From Xestospongia muta (lineage: Eukaryota > Porifera > Demospongiae > Haplosclerida > Petrosiidae), in NCBI GenBank assembly GCA_963693285.1, contig OY848918.1, forward strand, positions 1,488,501 through 1,552,500: DNA of 64,000 nt. The letters are read 5' to 3'. The notes below the pieces were generated by a model. The model searched no databases. It was given only the letters and a program-made list of their open reading frames with translations, and was not told where the DNA came from. Positions within the stretch are counted from its first letter, which is position 1. Each line of letters starts with the position of its first letter. A program made the position numbers and the translations under genes. This document shows, in pieces, positions 36,550 through 47,399 of this stretch.

Positions 36550-38574
36550 CTCAACATCACTTGTATCGTAAGCACCAGATGTTGTAGTAACATCAGTTAA
36601 CTCATAACTAACATGATGATATGAGACTATAATTTTACTGATATTAACATACTTGGTAATTTTAAAAAGGCTTCCTATTAATAAAAAAATATAAACAATG
36701 TATTTATTATAACTCCATATGTATATGTACTTTGATTAAGTGATGTTCTTTTTCTGTAAACAATAATACTACTAACAATTATTATTATTATTGTCAGTAC
36801 TATTCCAGCCATTAAAGCAGCTGTTATACCAGATATCAATGAGATATTATCTGGAGATATAATACAAATAGTGATTGTGAGCTAACTAGTACATTTAACT
36901 CACTATTAAACTTTCCATTAGTAGGTTCTACAGATGTACTTATACCATGAAAACTAACAATATCAGCGACTGTTATATCTCTTGATGCTATGAATAATAT
37001 AGCATGTTATAATACATAACAGTATAATATAATACTTACTATTACCAATAACAGTTTGAGTTGGAGATGGTAGTATTAAGATATACTCAAGTACTTGAGG
37101 GTACACAACAGATGGGTTAGTTGTAATAGTACCACCTACTATATCATGAGCTGTCATGGTATAGTTACCACTAACTGGTAGAGTTATATACTGATATACT
37201 GTACTCTCCTCTATACTGGATTTACTCATATTAATAGACTTCACAGTTCCTTTAAAAGACTCTCTAAATATCACATAACATCCATTAGCAGTAGATCTCT
37301 TAGCAAATCTACACTCTACAACAACTGATCCATTATCAGAGTAGTACTGTAGACTGAGTCCTTGAACATGATAGGTTGCTGTGGTGATGAGAAAAATGAG
37401 ATATATCATTAAGAATATTATATACTCACTAAAACATGATTCATTCTTTGTTTTAGAGTTATTAAAATAATCCAGTATATCAGCAATGAAGATATAGTTC
37501 AGTTGAGGACCAATATTAAACACAGTATAGTCAACTGTTAGTGACTGACAGATGTATAAAGAACATGTAATATCTTTATGAGTGTGTTCAGTTCCATTCT
37601 GTTTTGACATTTCTCTTGTAATACCCAGTAATGTACTATTACAGAATCTAGGATAACCTATAACCTATATACATAGTGTGAACATTACAATATAAATCAA
37701 TTGTTATTACTTACAGAGACATTGAATTCCACATCAAAGGAATTGTGTTCTTTAAAGGTGACCTCATGATCAGGTAAGATATTGCAATAATACTCTGTAA
37801 TTATGACAATTTCTGAATATCAAATTGTTGTCATACCTCCACTAAACTCATCTTGTGCAATAACATTATTAGAAGTATATTCTCCACTATGAGCATTAAC
37901 AGTAGCAGTGTAAATATCACAGACTGTGAGGTTATATAACTCATAAGATGTATCCTCAGTGATATCATTATATAGTAACTGGCCATGTTGGTTCTCTATA
38001 TAAATGTGATATGATAGTGGATAGTTCTTAAATGGATGAGACCAGGTCAACCAGCTTGAAGAACTTGTAACATCAAATGTGAACTGGATGTTTTCTACTG
38101 GTGTAATACCTGTTGAATAATGAAATGATAATAAATTATGATTATATAAAGACGATATACCTTTAACTGTCAAGGTAGCTCCTTTTGATATAATACTAAA
38201 ATTCTGACCAAGTACAACACATCCAATACTTATCCCATTATTAATAGGTAGTGCTCTTATAGTTAGTACTGATGACCACACATCAACTGATATATTGTTA
38301 GTAGTTACTGATATCTCTCTGTCTTGATTACTGGGATCATTGAGGGAAGCATCCTCTACTGACCACTTCAGTATAACTCCTGTACCTTCACAGGTAAAGT
38401 TGACTAGTGTGTAAAGCTGAACAGTCATTGATGAAGGACCTATTGTGATAGCTGTATTAAAAAACAAATGATAATATAACTAATTTTATTTCCATATCAT
38501 TTACAAGCACTCTCTGTTTTCCTCCATACAAACAGATGTACAATAGCGAGACAGTTTACTAAGAGCACTGCCAT
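36550..38574 (-). CDS. Ig/FN3 transmembrane receptor, 3' end not resolved (L3)
   Basis: The signal exon ends at the ATG 38574 (MAVLLVNCLAIVHLFVW). Then come Ig 38161-38451 (FTCEGTG, IGCVVLG), FN3 37837-38109 (LTWSHPFKNYP), about 37,713-37,797, about 37,432-37,663, the SDNG module about 37,042-37,379, a short membrane-proximal exon near 36,905-36,980, TM about 36,733-36,856 (GITAALMAGIVLTIIIIIV), a small exon near 36,660 and 36550-36607 (SYELTDVTTTSG, with YELT). The TM and first tail exons resemble the long-tail class. No terminal exon or stop was found; the tail may continue into 32.5-36.5 kb or be lost. The start codon lies only 17 bp from the edge of a DNA transposon, so the present promoter must lie in or beyond that insertion. 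Confidence 0.65.
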
Positions 38575-38590
38575 TAGCTGTATGTAGCTG

Positions 38591-39157
38591 TAGCCTCGTA
38601 CCCAGACTAAACGCCTGGTAACTACTGTTTGCGCATGCGTTTAATTTCCACAGATTTCTTGGAAAATAGTATACTCTAGGAATCCTCCGTCAACTATGAC
38701 GTCAAAACCTTTAACCTCAATGTTAGATTAATTGTGATGGTTACTTGTATATAGTACTGATAGAAACTTTTCTGCTGGTCTACTGTAAGCTCTAAAGAAG
38801 CTAGAAACCAGCTGTTTGAATGCCTTTAAGTCTGCAAGATATTTCTCTAGAAAGACAATTCGAAGTTTGCACTTAATACAAATATATAAAGAGAGACCAT
38901 GATCTCTCGAAATGATAGCATCAAGCAAAGAAGTTATTCGAGAAACCCAGTTGTTTTGCATCCCAACAGCACTGAACAAGTTTGTTGCTCTTTTGGCTTC
39001 CACTAAATCATTGCATAACCGACAAATGCTTAAACTCGTGTAATGAATGAAACGTCATCATTATAAACCCAGCCCATCGATTCGTCATTTAATTAAAAAA
39101 GTAGTAATTATGATGTCGACATGTTTCAATAATTACGCGCATGCGCAAGCAGTAGTC
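38591..39157 (-). mobile_element. Non-autonomous AcademH-like element A, left part
   Basis: Begins TAGCCTCGTACCCAG and carries, in reverse orientation, the first transposase exon (38,728-39,003, with MQNNWVSRITSLLDA and YICIKCKLR) fused to the start of the helicase gene. It is an internal-deletion derivative of the autonomous element. It is interrupted at 39,157 by element B and resumes at 44,069. The left flank TATGTAGCTG matches TATCTAGCTG on the far side (44,115-44,118 continued at 44,730-44,735) with one mismatch, probably its own target-site duplication. Confidence 0.8.
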
Positions 39158-39323
39158 TAGCCTCGTACCCAGGCGTTAGAGTAGAACGCCTGGTGACTAC
39201 TGCTTGCGCATGCGCGTAATTATTGAAACATGTGACATCATAATTACTACTTTTTCAATTTAGTGACGAATCGATGGGCTGGGTTTATAATGATGACGTT
39301 TCATTCACTACACGAGTTTAAGC

Positions 39324-42300
39324 ATGGCTAGTCGAGTTTGTCGGTTATGCAGTGATGTAGTGGAAGCCAAAAGAGCAACAAACTTGTTCAGTGCTGTTGG
39401 GATGCAAAACAACTGGGTTTCTCGAATAACTGCTTTGCTTGATGTTGTTGTTTCGAGAGATGATGGTCTCTCTTTATATATCTGTATCAAGTGCAAACTT
39501 CGAATTGTGTCTCTAGAGAAATCTCTTGCAGATTTAGAGGCATTTAAACATCTGGTTCGTTGCTCTGGGTGTGTTTTGGAGAGAGTGAGAGGTCCTTTAA
39601 AGCGAACTAAAGTCACTAGTAGCGATGTTGGTGTATCACCAGACATATTAAGAGAAAGACCTTGCTCCAAATTGTCAAGAAAAAGGTTATCATTTGAAAG
39701 TAAGTCAAAACGTTGTCAAAATGTTTAATAAACTACATTTATTGACAGCCTCATTAGAAGTAGCTTCTACTACAGTTTTGTGTCCAAATGATTCTCCTCC
39801 ATTATTACTAGCCACTTCACCTGAGCCTTTAGATTCCAGAGGTAAAAATCTTTACAATTATATGAATCACAAGTTGTTATGATAAACAGACACAGACACA
39901 AGTAAGAAATTGACCAGTCCAAGAAAAACAGTAACTGTAAGTAAACTAATATAAGTGATATATTGACTAAATATATAAATAGATATCTGTGTCAACACCA
40001 ACACGTACAACTCCATTTACAAAGACAGTAGGAGAGTCTGAAAGTAGGCTTGGTCGAAGCTTGCTTGGAGGACATACTCTATCCATTGCTAAAGCAGTGA
40101 TGGCAATGGCCAATGTGCAACAGGCTGTCTTCGATATTATCTTAAATAAAATTAATAATGAATGCAATAAACTCTGTGAAAAGGCATCCACTTCATATTT
40201 CCGAAAGATCCCATTAGACAAGACTGTAGACTTCAAATGGAAAAATTTGATAGATGAATTAGAGTCAAAAGCTCCATTACTGTTTAAGATACTTTCCACC
40301 ATAGCATCACGTAATGACTGCAGAAATAAGAACAAGGTTGGAGTTGCTCATTACCCTGGCATTTGCACTGCTGCTGCTGTTATCTTAAAGGAGAGGAATA
40401 GAGAGATGTGTGGCATCCAGTCCATCCTTTCCCTTCTCATGTATGTCTGCCACTGTGAAAAACAGGTAATACTATATTACTTTCATTATTGGCAGTTATA
40501 AACACTTCATCCTTCACGTATAGTAATCAACACCTTTAGCTATATTCACGTGCTAATCATAGTCAGTGTACATTGTAAAATGTAAATTATTGTTAATACC
40601 AATAATTTGATTTTTTTTAATCGCTGATTAGGTGTATGTTCGACTTAATCACACGAACTTGTGCTTAAGTTATCAGGCAACCTTAAGGTTGATAGATGAA
40701 GTGAGCAGTCTTCATACTGTACCCCTCAATCAGTGGATTAAGGATGGTATAGTTTTTAAATTCTGGGGAGACAACGTTGACAAAAAACGCAAAGTACGTG
40801 ACCTGCGATCTGACAATCAGGGGGAGATGTTACACATGTTCAGCATACTTGTTGGACGAAGTAGGACACCTGCTTCACACCTTCGACATACTGGCCAAGT
40901 TTCAAATATTGAGGATGTTCCTTCTGAGTTCTTTCTTCCTAGTTGTGATGATGTGAAGAAAGTAAAAACCAATCTCGTTGTTCTTGTTAGTCGCATTCTG
41001 ACACAATATATCACTGGTTTAACTCCTTTTCGTAAAGCCATACCAAAGCATATAATGCATACATATTCCAAAGAGATGTCACAGAAGTCTCATATCTTCC
41101 TCTTAGATATACTAATGAAGAATGAAGTCAACCATGCCGATATGATTGAGATAATGGCTGCTTTACAAAATTATGTAGGTGATGACTACAATATGGAACA
41201 AAGAATAGCAAGCGGGGGTGACCAGCTAACGTGTGAACGTCAAGTTGGATCTCAGAGGCACATGATGTGTGGTAACACAATGAGAGAGCGCCTGGAACTT
41301 TTAGAACCAGTTACAGAAGATTGGCATTGTCTTGTCTGTTTACTTAAAGTATGTACACACAAACTGTATATATTCACATAATGTTTACATTATATCATCT
41401 TAGGTGATATGGAAAAACTTATATGGACAGTCATCACGTGATCATGGGACTCTAATGTTTTTCAGGAATAGGCTCAATCGTATTGCAGTCACTAAAGACC
41501 CAAAGAAAGAAGTTGATGCTACCATTGATTTTTTGTACACTGTGCTAAAGGGTCACTGGCTAGCATGTGCATGCAACATACTTGGAATCTCAACTCTTGA
41601 TGAACCAATAAAGGTACCTAATGGTCTATACAAGGCAACTCAGTCTGAACAGCAATGTTTTGTTGAGAATATAGCATGTGAAGTTGTTAAGAAACTCACT
41701 CTAATAGATTCAGCTTTTGATCCTGGCATATCGTCTGACACTACAGATTCTTCATATAATTATGCACGAGTACTCTGCCATTACGGATCATTAGTAATGG
41801 AATTCCGTGATGCTTGGTCTGAGGGTGATGGAGAAAGGGTAGTTCGTTGTTGGCGATTATTTATGCCACATTTTCAAGTTGCTGGATGTAGAAAATATTG
41901 CTTACAAGCTTTCAGACTCCAACTGCAAATTAATGTAATACTTTCACCTAACCTTGCTCATCAAGTTATGTGGCATAGATTTGTCAACTCAAAAGGAGGA
42001 CAGGGGAGGAACATTCCATGTGACCTGTACAATGAACATGTGAACAAATTAATAAAATTAATAATACAAAACATGGGATCTAACCTGACAGACGCATCTC
42101 TAAAGAGAAGTGCGCGTAGTGTTTCCACATTGCAATCCATATGTGAAAGATTTGATAATGAAACTGGCATACCATATGGCACTTATGCACACTCAACCAA
42201 ATCAGACACTCAAGATGTCAAGAAGGTTTTAGAAGTAGTGCTACAGTCAAATCTCCTCACTCCCATTGATGGAAGAAAACATAGTTGTTTTCCAAACATG

Positions 42301-42435
42301 CGCCTGGACCCATTACACAAGTGGAATGTCAAAATGTGTAAAGACTGGATAGAAGATAAAAAGACAGAATACCTGAAATATAAAGGTGCCTTCCGTGGTG
42401 AAGGAGATCAAAGTGATTCTGAAGCTTCTGATTAA
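39324..42435 (+). CDS. AcademH-type transposase (DUF6589-like), six exons
   Basis: Exons with GT-AG introns: 39324-39699, about 39,750-39,841, about 39,908-39,942, about 39,983-40,467, about 40,632-41,349, 41404-42435. The N-terminus is a Cys-rich finger (MASRVCRLCSDVVEAKRA, YICIKCKLR, RCSGC) resembling ZAD-type C4 fingers, likely for TIR binding. The large C-terminal part has KFWGDNVDKKRKVRDL, ASGGDQLTCERQVGSQRH and SSRDHGTLMFFRNRLNR, the pattern I associate with DUF6589. The Asp residues in WGDN and GGDQ are plausible catalytic acids of an RNase H-like fold (inference). The stop TAA at 42433-42435 overlaps the helicase stop. No internal stop or frameshift is seen. Confidence 0.7.
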
Positions 42436-43924
42436 CTTGTACTCTCGTTTGTTTGTTGATATTTCAATTTCATTTTATAACATATATCACAGCATTTATC
42501 ACCTTGTTTAAAATCATCCCATTCAAAGTAATTAAGAAGCCACCAACGTCTGCATACTGTTGTATTCTCCAAGTATCTTCTAACATCTATTAGCTCATGT
42601 TCATGTGGTGTAGAAGGATCCTTTTTCATGGGACAGTCAGATGGCTTCCAATAAATGACAGAACAAGCACTATCACCACTTCGTCCTCCTCGTCCACTTT
42701 CTTGGAAATAATCTTCTATGCTTCTAGGAGCACCATAGTGAATGATTGTATTTACTTCCTGAAGATTGATTCCCATACCTAATGCGACAGTAGCGAAAAC
42801 AACTCTAACAACTCCATCAGGGACTAAGAGACTTTGGAGGATGACATCCTTGTTGTGTTGAGGAGTGTTGGCATGGAACATACCAAATAACCGATTATCA
42901 CTCACTTCAGGAACACCAGGAGGGTAGTAAGATGAGGCTCCTAACTCATAATGGAAATGAGCATATAGATCAGAGCACATGTTGAGACATCTACAGTACA
43001 CAATGACTCGAGGAGCATTAATTAATTTCTTTTGTAAAGTCATCAAAATGTTACAAAAATCAGCATGGATATTAGTTCGCTCTTTGACTTCATAAAAGAT
43101 GTTAGGTCGATCAGGAGACACACTGACACATACACAACCACTCATCTCTAAACTCTGAATGATTTCCTTATGAATAGTCTTAGTGATTGTTGCTGTACAT
43201 GCCATAAATGGAGTACCTAATGGCAGTAATGAACGTATCTCAGCAAGATGACCAAATGATGGTCGAAAATCTTTATTCCTAAAACAATAAAATTAAAACT
43301 TTAAATATGACAATATTGTATGCACATACAATTATATTTGTATGGATGTGATAGCATTTAATTAAATATATTACAATGACATCATTCTATAATGTTATTA
43401 ATTTATTACCACTTAGAAACACAGTGTGCTTCATCTACAACTACTGCAACAATTCTCTTAGACACAGCAGGATTCTCGAAACAAAACCTCCATTTAGACC
43501 TTATGAGAGCTTCAGGGGTACAAAACAATAGACTGTCCTGAAGTAAACTACATTCATCAGCAGCATAAACCTCCTTTAAAAAACTATTTCCTGAAGTAAT
43601 GACTGATGATTTGACCCCTTTTCTTCTTAAACTCTGGACTTGGTCCATCATTAAAGCTAATAAAGGGCATATTATCAATACAGAACAACTCTTTTTAGTG
43701 CCAATAAGACCTAGCTTGTGATCCATCATAAAAGGGAGGACTTGGAAACACAAACTCTTTCCAAATCCAGTTGGTAACCACACGAAGACATCTTTTCCAT
43801 TATATATAGCTTCAACAGACATGATCTTCTCTTTTTTAAGAGATATATTTGGCCTTCCTAGCTTCTTTAGAGCATACAATAGACCAGCAGAAAAGTTTTT
43901 ATCAGTACTACAAGTAGCCATCAT
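42432..43924 (-). CDS. RecQ-like superfamily II helicase of the transposon
   Basis: Two exons, 43406-43924 and 42432 to about 43,278. All main RecQ motifs are visible: Walker A LPTGFGKSLCFQ, Ib-like CPLLALMMDQVQSL, DEAH box VVVDEAHCVSKW, motif III MACTATIT, RPNIFYEV, motif IV VIVYCRCLN, motif V ATVALGMGIN, motif VI QESGRGGRSG. They are followed by a RecQ-type zinc module with CRRWWLLNYFEW and CCDICYK. About 455 residues. It lacks an HRDC domain. It presumably assists transposition or repair, as proposed for helicase-encoding Academ elements. Its 5' end is the part retained in the deleted copies A, C and D. Confidence 0.85.
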
Positions 43925-44068
43925 AATTAATCTAACATTGAGGTTAAAGGAATTTTGACGTCATAGTTTACGGAGGATTCCTAGAGTATACTATTTTCCA
44001 AGAAATCTGTGGAAATTAAACGCATGCGCAAACAGTAGTTACCAGGCGTTAGCCTGGGTACGAGGCTA

Positions 44069-44114
44069 GCAGTAGTCACCAGGCGTTCTACTCTAACGCC
44101 TGTGTACGAGGCTA
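44069..44114 (-). mobile_element. Element A, right end after interruption
   Basis: Reads GCAGTAGTCACCAGGCGTTC and ends GTGTACGAGGCTA, the reverse complement of a left TIR. It continues directly from 39,157 if element B and one copy of GCAGTAGTC are removed, which shows that B inserted into the TIR of A. Confidence 0.8.
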
Positions 44115-44118
44115 TATC

Positions 44119-44720
44119 TAGCCTCGTACCCAGGCGTTAGAGTAGAACGCCTGGTGACTACTGCTTGCGCATGCGCGTAATTATTGAAACATGTTGACAT
44201 CATAATTACTACTTTTTTAATTAAATGACGAATCGATGGGCTGGGTTTATAATGATGACGTTTCATTCACTACACGAGTTTAAGCATGGCTAGTCGAGTT
44301 TGTCGGTTATGCAGTGATTTAGTGGAAGCAAAAAGAGCGACAAACTTGTTCAGTGCTGTTGGGATGCAAAACAACTGGGTTTCTCGAATAACTTCTTTGC
44401 TTGATGTTATCATTTCGAGAGGTCATGGTCTCTCTTTATATATTTGTATTAAGTGCAAACTTCGAATTGTTTCTCTTGAGAAATATCTTGCAGACTTAAA
44501 GGCATTCAAACAGCTGGTTTCTAGCTTCTTTAGAGCTTACAGTTAGTTTCTATCAGTACTACAAGTAGCCATCACAATTAATCTAACATTGAGGTTAAAG
44601 GAATTTTGACGTCATAGTTGACGGAGGATTCCTAGAGTATACTATTTTCCAAGAAATCTGTGGAAATTAAACGCATGCGCAAACAGTAGTTACCAGGCGT
44701 TTAGCCTGGGTACGAGGCTA
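44119..44720 (+). mobile_element. Non-autonomous AcademH-like element C
   Basis: A 602-bp copy bounded by TAGCCTCGTACCCAGG and CTGGGTACGAGGCTA, with exact 9-bp duplications GGCTATATC at 44110-44118 and 44721-44729. Inside, the first transposase exon (from 44,286; MASRVCRLCSDLVEAKRA) runs into the reverse complement of the helicase start at CTAGCTTCTTTAGAGC. The left duplication overlaps the last bases of element A, so C inserted after A. It has no complete gene and depends on a transposase in trans. Confidence 0.85.
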
Positions 44721-44879
44721 GGCTATATCTAGCTGCTAATAGGATGGTTATGCGCATGCGTTATCATGCAGTGATCACGTGAGTGCACCTCGGATGTTGT
44801 GAATGAGCATGCTCAATTTATCTAGCCCCTCCCTGTTGATTTGTAGGTGTGGCTGGGTGTATGAATACTTAATATCCTA

Positions 44880-45840
44880 CCTGAGAAGCACGTGACTTTG
44901 CTACGACTCCTGGTGGACAACTACCTGATTATTCGAGAAAAACACACCCTCTTGTCTGTCCAATCAGCTCCCTATATGGCTGCTGCTGTAACCAAGGGGA
45001 GAAGTTCTTATGTTAATGGAATCCCATGTTGGGGAACACTGGAGCTGGAGCTGCTATGTGAAATGATTAGGAAGACTTAACAGCCTCAGCCACCAGATGT
45101 ATCAGGTGCCAGTGTAAGCTCTGTTGTAGATGTGGGAAGAAAGTCATACAATTCCACTCTTTGAGAAAGAGGAACCACCATACTGTATCACATTTAGTCT
45201 CAGCATTAAGCCACATGTAGCGTGGGGGTTTCTGCAGGATCTGTATTGTATTAATTAACTGAAGAGTAAAAGGTTCGACCAGTGGGAATCACAGCATGGT
45301 TTAAGTAGCCTAGTAGGACATGGAGCTGGTGCTTAGTAGTACTGTGCTTGCTTAACTACTGTTGGATGGTGCATTTTAGAAGGAGTAACCTTGGTAGTAG
45401 TAATCACAGTTCCATCCTGCTTGACTAAGTCAATCTCTATACTGAGGAAGACCAGCACTGATGAGGGACCAGGCACCTTGTTTGGTGACATCATGCAGGA
45501 AGTCAAATTGTCAGCAAAATGGGATTGATATGTCTAGAGCCTATTGGCAAAGTGGTGATTCTGCTGACAAGCAGAATAAAAAGTCATCTAGATATGATAG
45601 ACACTATGGATGCCAATCACCATCATAACCCGAGCTGGGACATTGGCTACTAGGGTGAATATCTTCAAAGCAAAGTGGAGGCCAAAGGCAGTCCTTGATC
45701 TGTATATATAATTCCCCACCACTACAGCCCCAACAGACACTGGTCTTCTTGGTGTACTGGTACATACCATTCACTTTTAAGGTCCTGGTTTTGGCATTAG
45801 TGATCATGACCCTCTGGTTGGAGTGAGTCAAAAAGCATCC
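44880..45840 (-). mobile_element. DIRS/Ngaro-type retrotransposon remnant (RT and downstream)
   Basis: Minus-strand translations in broken frames match tyrosine-recombinase retrotransposons: FGLHFALKIFTLVANVPARV followed by SYLDDFLFCLS, a YLDD RT active site, at 45,540-45,720. These are followed toward lower coordinates by LISAGLPQYRD, then NAETKCDTVWWFLFLKEWNC at about 45,130-45,230, like the WW...F..WNG segment after the RT of DIRS elements. Stops and shifts are frequent. Related sequence may extend right to about 47,300, where I recognise nothing specific. I did not find a recombinase domain. Confidence 0.55.
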
Positions 45841-47380
45841 ATGATGGAGGGGTAGTGGAGAGAATAGAGATTAAATAGAGGTGGATACTATTATTCACAC
45901 TGTTATTGTGAAGGGATAACAAGTCTACTATTACACAAAATTGAGTAGGTTGGTTGGGTTTAGTTAGGTATTAGGCCATTAGGCCATTAAGACTAGTGTG
46001 AACCCCACTTTGGACATTACTTTCCCTCAGTCTCCCTGACACCATCTCCTCTGTAATGTATAATTGACTGCTGCTTCATCCGTATCAACAGACCTTAAAT
46101 TGCACATGACTGGGGCTGGGTGGGAAGATCGTGCTGTAGGTGAAGCTGCTTCAAGAATAAGCAGAACTTTAATCGCAAATACTTAAAACTGTTAGCAGTA
46201 TCTAGATGGGAGGGACAGAGAAAGACTTGTTAGATGTTAATGATAGTGAGGCCAAGGTAAGGACACTGGCTAGAATATGGTTGCCAGTTATTTTTAATTA
46301 GGGAGTGGAGCCCCAAAAGGTTTATTTGTGACTCAATGATGGTCATGTGACTGGTAAGAATGCCAATGATATGAGTAAATGATAACAGAATAGAGTAAAA
46401 TACAGAAAAACATCTCTATCTGTCCCATGAGTGGTGTGGCAGCCGCCTATTTACAGTGTTGGTAGTACCAGATATAGCTGCCCAGCTGGAGGACTTAATG
46501 GATAATGTCACTTCCCTGTGATCTGACTTAACTAACTGTTACAGCATTGATCATACTTACATTGACTCCCAGCTTTGCAGACATTTCAGTTAAATCTGTG
46601 CAGATTTCACCAGGAACTAAAACCCAGTAAGGACATCAACCATGGGAGGTACCCTTACTGGTGAGGCCTGTGGCTAGTTGTTGAGTCTTTGTACTCTCCA
46701 ATGAGTTGAGAGCACATTCAGCTTTTGAATGATTACTTGCAAAACAGAGGTCACAGATCTGACCAATGCTGTCTCCCACTGTAGAGAAATGTGGCAGACA
46801 TCAATGATGGTTCAATTTGGTCCAATGGTAAGACAAGCCTGTTGTAATGTGCTGCCTAAACCAGCGATCAACTGCAACCATCCCCTGCTGCCATGTTTCT
46901 GAGCCAGATGGATAGTGATTTGACTATGTGCTGCAAGGTCCTTTGTTTCCTGGTTGTAGAACTTTGCAGCCATAAATGATATTTATCAATACACATAGGA
47001 GAGTGGTTATTGAATGTCTTGAAGTTTTAAGGACATACCCTCTCACGGTCCCCCAGTATCATCTATTTGAGAAGGGAAGGTGAAAGAGAGGGATCGTGCC
47101 TATTAAGAGGACAGGTGAAAGGTTGGTTAAGAGACTTGATAGGCCAAAAGGTGGGACATAGAAGAGAAACAGAAGTTCAAAGACTGTTGGTTTGCAACAA
47201 TTCGACCAATGGTCAGGCTGGATAGTGCCAGCTTACAGGAAGGAGGGACTGGTTAGGATAAGATATGCAGGGGAGGTTTGGAGGATGTGAAGAAAAAGAG
47301 AGAGGCTATTCAAGAACTGTGAAGAACATGTTCAAGAAATAGGTTGACACATAACATCCAATCTGTTCACTGTATATATA
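45840..47380. other. Unassigned, probably transposon-derived
   Basis: This stretch is less AT-rich than the receptor introns and compositionally like the adjoining DIRS-type remnant. No open frame or motif is convincing. It may be the gag or 5' part of that element, read on the minus strand. Confidence 0.3.
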
Positions 47381-47399
47381 TAGTGAAGATAATGCTAAT

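Larger units (their letters stand above)
39158..44068 (+). mobile_element. Autonomous AcademH-like DNA transposon, full length (element B)
   Basis: A 4,911-bp element with TAGCCTCGTACCCAGGCG at the left and its inverted match (…GCCTGGGTACGAGGCTA) at the right. GCAGTAGTC is present at 39149-39157 and again at 44069-44077, an exact 9-bp target-site duplication inside element A. It carries two convergent genes, a DUF6589-like transposase on plus and a RecQ-like helicase on minus, that end in one shared TTAA. Each TIR also contains a hairpin (CCAGGCGTT/AACGCCTGG at the left; CCAGGC/GCCTGG at the right). I assign it to AcademH, the helicase-bearing Academ lineage reported by Kojima, from gene content. 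No disruption of either gene is evident, so the copy looks young. Confidence 0.75.
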
